Shown here: positions 8,605-16,020 of the stretch, piece by piece | Layout: each line of letters begins with the position of its first letter | Position numbering within the stretch: the stretch's first letter is position 1 | Assembly (NCBI RefSeq): GCF_030519475.1 | Contig: NZ_JAUMKD010000005.1 | Span: 124,001 to 188,000, forward strand | From: Micromonospora sp. C28SCA-DRY-2 | GTDB taxonomy: Bacteria; Actinomycetota; Actinomycetes; Mycobacteriales; Micromonosporaceae | Direction: 5' to 3' | DNA: 64,000 bases | The notes under the pieces: model-generated | Databases searched by the model: none | The model's input: only the letters and a program-made list of their open reading frames with translations | What the model was told of the DNA's origin: nothing | Translations under genes and position numbers: made by a program

Positions 8605-9570
8605 GTGTCACATCCCGCCGGTCGGGTGCTCGGGCTGCTGGAGCTGCTGCAGAGCCACCACCGGCTGACCGGCGCCGAGCTGGCCGCCCGTCTCGGCGTC
8701 GACGAGCGGACCGTGCGCCGCTACGCCACCACGCTGGCCGACCTCGGCATCCCGGTGACCGCCGACCGGGGCCGGTACGGCGGCTACCGGCTGCGCCCCG
8801 GCTACAAGCTCCCGCCGCTGATGCTCACCGACGACGAGGCGGTGGCCGTGCTGCTCGGCCTGGTCGCCGCCGAACGGCTCGGGCTGGGCACCGAGGAACC
8901 GGCCACCGCCACCGCGCTCGCCAAGATCCGCCGGGTGCTGCCGCCGACGCTCGCCGACCGGCTCGCGGCCGTCCAGGAGCACCTCGGCTTCACCCTGCGC
9001 CGCGCCGACCCGGCGGTCCGCCCGGCCACCGGGACGCTGCTCGCCCTGGCCGCGGCGGCCCGGCAGCGGCGCCGGGTGCGGCTGGACTACCGCTCCTACG
9101 CCGGCGCCGCGTCCCGCCGCCGGCTGGACCCGTACGGGCTGGTCTTCCACGCCGGCCGCTGGTACGTCACCGGCCACGACCACCTCCGGGCCGAGGTGCG
9201 CACCTTCCGGCTGGACCGGATCGGCGAGGTGGTGGCGGAGGCGGAGACCTTCGAGGTGCCGGCCGGGTTCGACCCGGTGGCCCAGGTGACCCGCTCGCTG
9301 GCCGGGGTGCCGTACGCGCACGACGTCGAGGTGCTGCTGGAGACCGACCCGGACACCGCCCGGCGCCGGATCCCGCCCAGCGTGGGCGAGCTGACGCCCA
9401 CCGCCGACGGGGTGCTGCTGCGTACCCGGGCGGAGCGGCTGGACGGGATGGCCCACCTGCTCGCCGGGCTGGGCTGGCCGTTCACCGTGCTGCGCCCGGA
9501 CGCGCTGCGCGACGCGGTGACCGAGCACGCCCGCCGGCTGGCCGACTGGGCGGGCCGGTCAGCCGGCTGA
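8605..9570 (+). CDS. YafY-type transcriptional regulator (HTH + WYL domain)
   Basis: A 321-residue regulator with an N-terminal winged helix (HHRLTGAELAARLGVDERTVRRY) and a C-terminal WYL domain (about residues 150-230: VRLDYRSYAG, GRWYVTGHDHL, RTFRLDRIGEV), the ligand-sensing part of DeoR/YafY-like proteins. The GTG start has TAGGAG 7 bp upstream. It is divergent from the hydrolase, so autoregulation and control of that gene are the simple guess. Its 3' end overlaps the convergent ctaG-like gene by 12 bp. Confidence 0.8.
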   Translation: MSHPAGRVLGLLELLQSHHRLTGAELAARLGVDERTVRRYATTLADLGIPVTADRGRYGGYRLRPGYKLPPLMLTDDEAVAVLLGLVAAERLGLGTEEPATATALAKIRRVLPPTLADRLAAVQEHLGFTLRRADPAVRPATGTLLALAAAARQRRRVRLDYRSYAGAASRRRLDPYGLVFHAGRWYVTGHDHLRAEVRTFRLDRIGEVVAEAETFEVPAGFDPVAQVTRSLAGVPYAHDVEVLLETDPDTARRRIPPSVGELTPTADGVLLRTRAERLDGMAHLLAGLGWPFTVLRPDALRDAVTEHARRLADWAGRSAG

Positions 9571-10338
9571 GGCCGGCAGGGGAGCCCGGGCGTGCCGGGG
9601 CTCCGGCCGCCAGGTGACCAGCAGCGCCAGGGCGAGCAGCAGCTCGGCCAGGTCACCGCCGTAGTACATGACCGTCGCGGCGGCGCGCAGCTCGGCCGCC
9701 GGGGCGGTGACCTCCACCAGCAGGCCGGCGTAGAGGAGCTGGGCGAGGGTGGCGTGCCCGGCCACCGCGACGCCGAGCACGACCAGCCGGACCGGCACCC
9801 GCGCGCGGTGCGGACCCGGGTCCGGGCCGGCGATCGCCCAGGTGAAGAGGTAGCCGCTGAGCAGGAAGTGCAGCAGCACCAGGTGGTGCAGGACCGGGTG
9901 GGTCAGCGTGGCCCGGTACAGCGGGGTCAGATAGAGCACGTAGAGCCCGCCCACGGTCAGCAGCAGGCCGGTCACCGGATGGGTGAGCACGCCCACCGCC
10001 GGGCGGCGCAACAGGCGGACCACCGCGCGTCCGGCGCGCCGGTCGACGACCCGCAGCGCCAGGGTGGCCGGCGCGCCCAGCGCCAGGCCGAGCGGCGCGA
10101 GCATGCCCAGCAGGAGGTGCTGCCACATGTGCGCGGCGAGGCCGTGCCCGGGCAGCGCCAGCGCGACGGCGGCCGCCGCCGCGCCCGCGCCGAAGCTCGC
10201 CGTCCGCCAGTGGCTCCACCCGGCGCGGTCGGCGGCCCGCTGGCGCAGGGCCGCCGCCAGGTAGACCCAGAAGAGCACCGGCGGTACGAGCAGCAGCGGC
10301 CCGATGGCGAGCCCGGGTCCGGCGTGCTCGGGGGTCAT
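9559..10338 (-). CDS. CtaG/caa3-type cytochrome c oxidase assembly membrane protein
   Basis: A 259-residue protein with about seven membrane helices. The segments GLAAHMWQHLLLGMLAPL, HHLVLLHFLLSGYLFTWAI and YYGGDLAELLLALAL carry the histidines and the GGD typical of the caa3_CtaG family, which helps place copper into cytochrome oxidase. Its ATG overlaps the TGA of the upstream DUF2243 gene (ATGA), so the two are one transcript. Confidence 0.82.
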   Translation of the reverse strand: MTPEHAGPGLAIGPLLLVPPVLFWVYLAAALRQRAADRAGWSHWRTASFGAGAAAAAVALALPGHGLAAHMWQHLLLGMLAPLGLALGAPATLALRVVDRRAGRAVVRLLRRPAVGVLTHPVTGLLLTVGGLYVLYLTPLYRATLTHPVLHHLVLLHFLLSGYLFTWAIAGPDPGPHRARVPVRLVVLGVAVAGHATLAQLLYAGLLVEVTAPAAELRAAATVMYYGGDLAELLLALALLVTWRPEPRHARAPLPASAG

Positions 10339-10859
10339 CGCCGGTCGTCGGCGCAGAGGTCCACCACGGTGCCCCGCCGCTGCACCAGCCAGCCGACCGC
10401 GATCAGCACCACGCCGAGGGCCAGGAAGCCCAGGTCCCACCAGGTCTGGTGCGGGCCGGCGCGGACGTGGTGGATGCCGAGCAGGTGGTGGTCGACGATC
10501 CCCTCGACCAGGTTGAACAGGCCCCAACCGACCAGCGCCCAGCCCCACAGCACCGGCGAGCGCCACAGCCGGCCCCGGGACCGGGTGACCCGCGAGTACA
10601 GCATGGCGAGGCCGGTGAGCACGGCCACCCAGGTCACCACGTGGAAGATGCCGTCCCACAGGGTGTTCATCTCCAGTCCCGCGACGGTGTCCACCGGATA
10701 CGGCCGGATGCCGACGTTGTCCGTGTCGGTGCTGCTGAGCAGGTGGTGCCACTGGAGTACCTGGTGCAGCAGGATGCCGTCGACGAAGCCGCCCAGCCCG
10801 ACCCCGAGGACGGTGGCGGGCAGCCGGATGTCTCCGCCGTCCAGGGTGGTTCTCGCCAT
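10335..10859 (-). CDS. DUF2243 membrane protein
   Basis: A 174-residue protein with four predicted membrane helices. Its GGFVDGILLHQVLQWHHLLS start, with FVDGILLHQ and the WHH pair, is the signature of DUF2243, an uncharacterised family often found beside CtaG. The ATG is preceded by GGAGGTG at good spacing, which decides it over an ATG 30 bp upstream. The histidines may bind metal (inference). Coupled to the ctaG-like gene. Confidence 0.75.
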   Translation of the reverse strand: MARTTLDGGDIRLPATVLGVGLGGFVDGILLHQVLQWHHLLSSTDTDNVGIRPYPVDTVAGLEMNTLWDGIFHVVTWVAVLTGLAMLYSRVTRSRGRLWRSPVLWGWALVGWGLFNLVEGIVDHHLLGIHHVRAGPHQTWWDLGFLALGVVLIAVGWLVQRRGTVVDLCADDRR

Positions 10860-10977
10860 CGGGCACCTCCGCGGGGTTCGGTTGGGCACTCGTTGCCCGG
10901 CGCGAACCGGACTAAACGCGCGGACGGCTCGGCGGTCACCTGGTGGACAGCCCGGCCCGGCGGCCGGCTCGCTCGAC

Positions 10978-10983
10978 TAGGCT
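10978..10983 (+). promoter_or_regulatory. TAGGCT -10 element of aroB
   Basis: TAGGCT lies 7 bp before the aroB ATG, and no Shine-Dalgarno sequence is seen. This spacing predicts transcription starting at or next to the start codon, that is, a leaderless mRNA. No clear -35 is visible. Confidence 0.4.
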
Positions 10984-10990
10984 GCCGGCG

Positions 10991-12067
10991 ATGGACGAGG
11001 TGACCCGGATCCCGGTCGGCGGCGAGCGCCCGTACGACGTACTGGTGGGACGCGACCTGCTCGACCCGCCGTCGCGGCTGCTGCCCGGGGCGACCCGGGT
11101 GGCGCTGCTGCACACGGCCCCGGTCAAGGCGCTGGCCGACGCGCTCGGGGAGCGGCTGCGCGCCGCCGGCGTGCGGCCGCTGCCGATCGAGGTGCCGGAC
11201 GCCGAGGCGGCCAAGCAGATCGAGGTGGCCGCCGCCTGCTGGGACCGGCTGGGCGAGGCCGGGTTCACCCGGGACGACGGGGTGGTCGGGATCGGCGGCG
11301 GCGCGGTCACCGACCTGGCCGGGTTCGTCGCGGCCTGCTGGCTGCGGGGGGTGCGCTGGGTGCCGGTGGCCACCTCGCTGCTGGGCATGGTCGACGCCGC
11401 GGTGGGCGGCAAGACCGGGATCAACACCGCGGCCGGCAAGAACCTGGTCGGCGCCTTCCACCCACCGGCCGGGGTGGTCTGCGACCTGTCCACCCTGGAC
11501 AGCCTGCCGCCGGCCGAACTGGCCGCCGGGATGGCCGAGGTGGTCAAGTGCGGCTTCATCGCCGACCCGGTGATCCTGGAACTGGTGGAGCGGGATCCGG
11601 CGGCCGCCGTCGACCCGACCGGCCCGGTGGCCCGCGAGCTGATCGAGCGGGCGATCCGGGTCAAGGCCGGCGTGGTCTCCGGCGACCTGCGCGAGTCCGG
11701 AGTGCGCGAGGTGCTCAACTACGGCCACACCCTGGCGCACGCCATCGAGAAGGTGGAGGGTTACCGCTGGCGGCACGGGCACGCGGTCGCCGTCGGCCTG
11801 GTCTACGCCGGCGAGCTGGCCCGGCTCGCCGGCCGGCTCGACGAGGCCACCGCGCGGCGGCACCGCACCGCCGTGGCGGCGCTCGGCCTGCCCACCGGCT
11901 ACCGGGCGGACGCCTGGCCGGAGCTGCTGGCCACCATGCGGGTGGACAAGAAGGCCCGGGGCGACCGGCTGCGCTTCGTGGTGCTCGACGGGCTGGCCCG
12001 ACCGGCGATCCTGGAGGGCCCCGACGACGAGCTGCTGCACGCCGCCTACCGCGAGGTGGCCCGGTGA
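10991..12067 (+). CDS. aroB: 3-dehydroquinate synthase
   Basis: AroB cyclises DAHP to 3-dehydroquinate using NAD+ and a divalent metal. The 358-residue protein shows the NAD-binding GIGGGAVTDLAGFVAA, the SLLGMVDAAVGGKTGIN active-site stretch, KNLVGAFHPP, AEVVKCGFI and the metal ligands in LNYGHTLAHAIE plus the later HGHAVAVG. The ATG matches the family N-terminus and lies 7 bp after a TAGGCT -10. aroQ overlaps its stop (GTGA), so aroB-aroQ is a unit. Confidence 0.95.
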   Translation: MDEVTRIPVGGERPYDVLVGRDLLDPPSRLLPGATRVALLHTAPVKALADALGERLRAAGVRPLPIEVPDAEAAKQIEVAAACWDRLGEAGFTRDDGVVGIGGGAVTDLAGFVAACWLRGVRWVPVATSLLGMVDAAVGGKTGINTAAGKNLVGAFHPPAGVVCDLSTLDSLPPAELAAGMAEVVKCGFIADPVILELVERDPAAAVDPTGPVARELIERAIRVKAGVVSGDLRESGVREVLNYGHTLAHAIEKVEGYRWRHGHAVAVGLVYAGELARLAGRLDEATARRHRTAVAALGLPTGYRADAWPELLATMRVDKKARGDRLRFVVLDGLARPAILEGPDDELLHAAYREVAR

Positions 12068-12495
12068 GGGTGTACGTGCTCAACGGGCCCAACCTGGGCC
12101 GGCTCGGCACCCGCGAGCCGGAGGTCTACGGCGCCACCACCTACGCCGACCTGGTGGCGCTCTGCGAGGCGACCGGCCGGGACCTGGGCCTGGACGTGAC
12201 GGTGCGGCAGACCGACGCCGAGCACGAGCTGCTCGGCTGGCTGCACGCGGCCGCCGCCGAGGGGGCCGCCGTGGTGCTCAACCCGGCCGCCTGGTCGCAC
12301 TACTCGTACGCGGTCCGGGACGCCTGCTCGATGCTGCGCGGGCCGCTGGTCGAGGTGCACATCTCCAACATCCACGCCCGGGAGGAGTTCCGGCACCACT
12401 CGGTGGTCTCCGCGGTGGCCACCGGGGTGATCTGCGGCCTGGGCGTCGACGGCTACCGGCTGGCCCTGCACCACCTGGCCTCCCGCCTCGGCTGA
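12064..12495 (+). CDS. aroQ: Type II 3-dehydroquinate dehydratase
   Basis: AroQ dehydrates 3-dehydroquinate to 3-dehydroshikimate. The 143-residue protein starts VYVLNGPNLGRLGTREPEVYG, the type II signature with the catalytic Tyr in VYG. It has QTDAEHELLGWLHAA, NPAAWSHYSYAVRDA and VEVHISNIHAREEFRHHS with the active-site His. The GTG overlaps the aroB stop codon. Confidence 0.94.
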   Translation: MRVYVLNGPNLGRLGTREPEVYGATTYADLVALCEATGRDLGLDVTVRQTDAEHELLGWLHAAAAEGAAVVLNPAAWSHYSYAVRDACSMLRGPLVEVHISNIHAREEFRHHSVVSAVATGVICGLGVDGYRLALHHLASRLG

Positions 12496-12616
12496 CGAGC
12501 GGCGGGCCCGGCCGGGTCGGTCACCGTGCTGGCCCGGTGAGCGTGGCCGTGCGACGGTCGCCGTGCGGCGGGCTGGCGGGTGGGCGGCAGCGGGCGACGG
12601 GGGTCACCGCAGCTAG

Positions 12617-12622
12617 TAGACT
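12617..12622 (+). promoter_or_regulatory. TAGACT -10 element upstream of efp
   Basis: TAGACT lies 38 bp before the efp ATG, in the 165-bp gap after aroQ. The same hexamer occurs before def and pheS in this window. No convincing -35 hexamer is seen. The purine-rich AAGGCAGGAA just before the ATG is the ribosome binding site. Confidence 0.4.
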
Positions 12623-12660
12623 TTGCAGGTCTGTCCGCCAATTGATGATCAAGGCAGGAA

Positions 12661-13218
12661 ATGGCCACCACCAACGACCTGAAGAACGGCCTGGTACTCA
12701 ACCTCGACGGGGAGCTCTGGTCCGTCGTCGAGTTCCAGCACGTCAAGCCCGGTAAGGGTGGTGCGTTCGTGCGTACCACGCTGAAGAACGTGCTCTCCGG
12801 CAAGGTCGTCGACAAGACCTTCAACGCGGGCACCAAGGTCGAGACCGCGACCGTCGACAAGCGCACCATGCAGTACCTCTACGCCGACGGCGAGGACTAC
12901 GTCTTCATGGATCTGGAGACCTTCGACCAGATCACCGTCCCCGGCGGCACCGTCGGCGAGGCGGCCAACTACCTGCTGCCCGAGGCCGAGGCGACGGTGG
13001 CCACCCACGAGGGCGTCCCGCTCTACGTCGAACTGCCCACCAGCGTGGTGCTCGAGGTCACCTACACCGAGCCGGGCCTGCAGGGCGACCGCTCGACCGG
13101 CGGCAACAAGCCGGCCACCGTCGAGACCGGCGCGACCGTGCAGGTGCCGCTCTTCATCACCACCGGCGAGAAGATCAAGGTCGACACCCGCGACGGCCGT
13201 TACCTCGGCCGCGCCTGA
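12661..13218 (+). CDS. efp: Translation elongation factor P
   Basis: EF-P rescues ribosomes stalled at polyproline stretches. The 185-residue protein has the KOW-like N-terminal domain with the tip loop HVKPGKGGAFV (Lys32), then two OB-type domains ending ITTGEKIKVDTRDGRYLGRA. The PGKG loop is the type believed to act without the beta-lysyl or rhamnosyl modifications known elsewhere; no modification gene is seen nearby. It overlaps nusB by one base (TGATG). Confidence 0.96.
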   Translation: MATTNDLKNGLVLNLDGELWSVVEFQHVKPGKGGAFVRTTLKNVLSGKVVDKTFNAGTKVETATVDKRTMQYLYADGEDYVFMDLETFDQITVPGGTVGEAANYLLPEAEATVATHEGVPLYVELPTSVVLEVTYTEPGLQGDRSTGGNKPATVETGATVQVPLFITTGEKIKVDTRDGRYLGRA

Positions 13219-13652
13219 TGGCCGAGGGTCCCAAGCAGCAGATGCCGGCGCGCCGCAAGGCGCGCAAGCGGGCGTTGGACGTGCTCTACGAGGCCGATCT
13301 GCGCGACCGGCCGCCGGTGGAGGTGCTCGCCGGCTACCTCGAGCGGATCGAGAAGCCCCGCCCCGAGCACCTGGGCTACGCGGTGGGCCTGGTCGAGGGC
13401 GTCGCCGACCACCTCGACCGGATCGACGAGCTGATCGCGAGCTACGCCGAGGGCTGGACGCTGGACCGGATGCCGGCGGTCGACCGCAACCTGGCCCGGA
13501 TCGCCGTCTACGAGCTGCTCTACGTCGACGAGATCGACGACCCGGTGGCGATCAGCGAGGCGGTGGAGCTGGCCCGGCAGATGTCGACCGACGACTCCCC
13601 GCGCTTCCTCAACGGCCTGCTCGGCCGGATCGCCGAGTACGCCACCCGCTGA
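13218..13652 (+). CDS. nusB: Transcription antitermination factor NusB
   Basis: NusB binds BoxA RNA with ribosomal protein S10 in rRNA antitermination. The 144-residue protein starts with basic ARRKARKRALDVLYEADLR and carries DRMPAVDRNLARIAVYELLY and DDPVAISEAVELARQMSTDDSPRF-type helices ending LNGLLGRI, all standard. It is translationally coupled to efp, and a strong hairpin follows. Confidence 0.95.
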   Translation: MAEGPKQQMPARRKARKRALDVLYEADLRDRPPVEVLAGYLERIEKPRPEHLGYAVGLVEGVADHLDRIDELIASYAEGWTLDRMPAVDRNLARIAVYELLYVDEIDDPVAISEAVELARQMSTDDSPRFLNGLLGRIAEYATR

Positions 13653-13691
13653 CCGCCCCCGCGGCGCGACGCGCGAAAGCGACACCGGACA

Positions 13692-13727
13692 CGAAAGGGC
13701 CCGTGCCGTCCGGCACGGGCCCTTTCG
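13692..13727. terminator. Bidirectional terminator between nusB and bldD
   Basis: A 17-bp perfect inverted repeat (CGAAAGGGCCCGTGCCG and complement) with a tiny loop lies between convergent nusB and bldD. The A-run at the 5' side and T-run at the 3' side (GAAAGG...CCTTTC) allow termination in both directions. Confidence 0.85.
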
Positions 13728-13739
13728 GTGCGACAGCTC

Positions 13740-14228
13740 TCAGGAGGCGAAGAACGCCCGCGGGTCGGCGACCAGCACGCCGTGCTCGGTCAGCCGCTCG
13801 ATCAGGCCGGACGGCGAGGCGTCGTAGACGATCGCCAGCGCGCGCAGGTCGTCGGCGCGGATGGAGAGCACCCGGCCGTTGTAGTCACCGCGCTGCTGCT
13901 GGATGGCACGGGCGTACCGGGCGACGTAGGCCAGGTCCTCCGAGGCCTCGTCGTAGAGCCGCTCCAGGTCGAGGACGATCTTGCTGGTCGGCTCGTGCCG
14001 CACCCCGCTGCCGTCGGGCAGCAGCTCCGAGACGGGAACTCGGTAGAAGTCGGCCAGCTCGGCCAGCCGGGACACCGTGACGGCCCGGTCGCCGCGCTCG
14101 TACGAGCCGACCACCACCGCCTTCCACCGCCCGTTCGACTTCTCCTCCACACCCTGCAGGGACAGGCCCTGCTGCTGGCGGATGGAGCGCAGGCGGGCGC
14201 CCAGCGACTTGGCGTATTCAGAGGGCAT
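13740..14228 (-). CDS. bldD: BldD, c-di-GMP-responsive developmental regulator
   Basis: The 162-residue protein has an N-terminal XRE-type helix-turn-helix (LRSIRQQQGLSLQGVEEKS, then VVVGSYERGDRAV) and a C-terminal domain. The bipartite c-di-GMP motif of Streptomyces BldD, RGD-x8-RQDD, is present as RGD (113-115) and RADD (124-127), so ligand binding should be kept. In Streptomyces BldD with c-di-GMP represses sporulation genes. It sits divergent from pyrR as in Streptomyces, and a BldD-like box lies in the shared region. Confidence 0.93.
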   Translation of the reverse strand: MPSEYAKSLGARLRSIRQQQGLSLQGVEEKSNGRWKAVVVGSYERGDRAVTVSRLAELADFYRVPVSELLPDGSGVRHEPTSKIVLDLERLYDEASEDLAYVARYARAIQQQRGDYNGRVLSIRADDLRALAIVYDASPSGLIERLTEHGVLVADPRAFFAS

Positions 14229-14296
14229 TCGGACACTCCCAGTGCTGCTCGGGGTTCTCCCAGCTATCGCTACGGAGCGTGACGGTACGGGGATTG

Positions 14297-14309
14297 CGAC
14301 ACCTGGTCA
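14297..14309. promoter_or_regulatory. Imperfect BldD-like box upstream of bldD
   Basis: CGACACCTGGTCA matches TNAC-N5-GTNA with one mismatch in the left arm. It lies 69 bp upstream of the bldD start, a position suited to autoregulation. Short and degenerate, so weak. Confidence 0.25.
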
Positions 14310-14403
14310 AGTGGTCGTGACCTTCCCGTTGGGTACGCCGGGGGAGTTATCCCCATTTCGCCGGGCTGACCAGGTGCTCAGTGGCCGGCGGCGGTCCGGC
14401 CCG

Positions 14404-14416
14404 TGACCACTGGTAA
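14404..14416. promoter_or_regulatory. Candidate BldD box over the pyr promoter
   Basis: TGACCACTGGTAA fits both arms of TNAC-N5-GTNA exactly, although the inner five bases differ from the preferred core. Its right end overlaps TAACGT (14414-14419), a possible -10 for the pyrR transcript. Binding could affect bldD, the pyr operon, or both. Confidence 0.35.
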
Positions 14417-14470
14417 CGTGGCTGAAGCCCCGCGCCGGGCCGGGTACGGTCCGGCGGGAGGATCCGACGT

Positions 14471-14507
14471 CCTTTAACGACCCGTCCCGTGAGGCGGGGA
14501 AGGAGGT
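14471..14507 (+). promoter_or_regulatory. PyrR-binding RNA site in the pyrR leader
   Basis: The leader contains GTCCCGTGAGGC (14484-14495), which fits the PyrR-recognition loop ARUCCNGNGAGGYU. It is followed directly by GGGGAAGGAGGTC, the pyrR Shine-Dalgarno sequence. No terminator is seen. So PyrR with UMP probably blocks translation initiation, as described for mycobacterial pyr leaders, rather than causing attenuation as in Bacillus. Confidence 0.75.
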
Positions 14508-14512
14508 CCGCC

Positions 14513-15097
14513 GTGGCCTACCCACCGGCTGCCCAGTCACCGACCGCCCGACAACCCTCGGTGAAGGTGATCCTCACCAGCGCCGACGTCCAGCGGGTGG
14601 TCGACCGGATCGCCCACCAGATCCTGGAGAAGACCCAGGGCGCCGCCGACACCGTCCTGCTCGGCATCCCCACCCGGGGCGCCCCGCTGGCGAAGCGGCT
14701 CGCCGCCCGGATCAGCACCTTCGAGGACGTGACCGTCCCGGTCGGCGTGCTGGACATCACTCTCTACCGCGACGACCTGCGCCGGCACGCCACCCGCGCG
14801 GTCGGCCCCACCCAGCTGCCGGCCGGCGGGATCGACGGCAAGCGGGTCGTCCTCGTCGACGACGTGCTCTTCTCCGGGCGTACCGTGCGGGCCGCCCTGG
14901 ACGCGCTCAACGACGTGGGCCGCCCGGCCTCGGTGCAGCTCGCCGTCCTGGTCGACCGCGGCCACCGGGAACTGCCGATCCGCGCCGACTACGTGGGCAA
15001 GAACATCCCGACCTCGCTCGCCGAGAGCGTCAAGGTCACCCTCGCCGAGACCGACGGCGCCGACGAGGTCAAGCTGTACGGGGGGACCCCCGCGTGA
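14513..15097 (+). CDS. pyrR: PyrR, pyrimidine operon regulator / uracil phosphoribosyltransferase
   Basis: PyrR binds pyr mRNA when UMP is high and often has uracil phosphoribosyltransferase activity. The 194-residue protein shows IPTRGAPLAKRLAARI, GVLDITLYRDDL and the PRPP loop VVLVDDVLFSGRTVRAALDA. The GTG start is set by an AAGGAGGT 5 bp upstream. It overlaps pyrB in a GTGA junction and heads the pyrimidine operon. Confidence 0.95.
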   Translation: MAYPPAAQSPTARQPSVKVILTSADVQRVVDRIAHQILEKTQGAADTVLLGIPTRGAPLAKRLAARISTFEDVTVPVGVLDITLYRDDLRRHATRAVGPTQLPAGGIDGKRVVLVDDVLFSGRTVRAALDALNDVGRPASVQLAVLVDRGHRELPIRADYVGKNIPTSLAESVKVTLAETDGADEVKLYGGTPA

Positions 15098-16020
15098 TCA
15101 GGCACCTGCTCTCCGGCGGCGACCTGGACGCCGCCACCGCCACCCAGATCCTGGACACCGCCGCCGAGATGGCCACCGTGGCCGGCCGCGAGGTCAAGAA
15201 GCTCCCCGCGCTGCGCGGCCGGACAGTGGTCAACCTCTTCTACGAGGACTCCACCCGGACCCGGATCTCCTTCGAGGCGGCGGCGAAGCGGCTCAGCGCC
15301 GACGTGATCAACTTCTCCGCCAAGGGGTCCAGCGTGGCCAAGGGCGAGAGCCTGAAGGACACCGCGCTGACCCTGCAGGCGATGGGCGCCGACGCGGTGG
15401 TGGTGCGCCACCCCGCCTCCGGCGCCGCGCACCGGCTCGCCAACTGGGTCGACGGCTCGGTGGTCAACGCCGGCGACGGCACCCACGAGCACCCCACCCA
15501 GGCGCTGCTGGACGCGTACACCATGCGGGCCCGGCTGGGCCGGCTGGCCGGCCTGTCGGTCGCGGTGGTCGGGGACGTGCTGCACAGCCGGGTGGCCCGC
15601 TCCAACGTGCTGCTGCTGTCCACCCTCGGCGCCAAGGTGACCCTGGTCGGGCCGCCGACGCTGATCCCGGTCGACATCGCGCAGGCGCTCGCGCCCGGCA
15701 CCGGGGTCTGCTACGACCTGGACACGGTGCTGCCCACCTCGGACGTGGTGATGATGCTGCGGGTGCAGCGGGAGCGGATGAACGACTCCTACTTCCCGTC
15801 CGCCCGCGAGTACGCCCGCCGCTACGGGCTGGACGGCCCGCGGATGCGCCGGCTGCCCGAGCACGCGATCGTCATGCACCCCGGCCCGATGAACCGGGGC
15901 ATGGAGATCACGCCCGAGGTGGCCGACTCGCCCCGCTCCACCATCGTCGAACAGGTCGCCAACGGGGTCTCCGTCCGGATGGCCGTCCTCTATCTGCTGC
16001 TCGGGGGGAACAACTCATGA
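15094..16020 (+). CDS. pyrB: Aspartate carbamoyltransferase catalytic subunit
   Basis: PyrB joins carbamoyl phosphate and aspartate. The 308-residue protein has the carbamoyl-phosphate motif FYEDSTRTRISFE, the KGSSVAKGESLKDT loop, VVRHPASGAAHRLA, DGTHEHPTQALLDAYT and VMHPGPMNRGMEI. No pyrI regulatory subunit is seen, as in other actinobacteria. Start and stop both overlap neighbours (GTGA with pyrR, ATGA with pyrC). Confidence 0.97.
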   Translation: MIRHLLSGGDLDAATATQILDTAAEMATVAGREVKKLPALRGRTVVNLFYEDSTRTRISFEAAAKRLSADVINFSAKGSSVAKGESLKDTALTLQAMGADAVVVRHPASGAAHRLANWVDGSVVNAGDGTHEHPTQALLDAYTMRARLGRLAGLSVAVVGDVLHSRVARSNVLLLSTLGAKVTLVGPPTLIPVDIAQALAPGTGVCYDLDTVLPTSDVVMMLRVQRERMNDSYFPSAREYARRYGLDGPRMRRLPEHAIVMHPGPMNRGMEITPEVADSPRSTIVEQVANGVSVRMAVLYLLLGGNNS

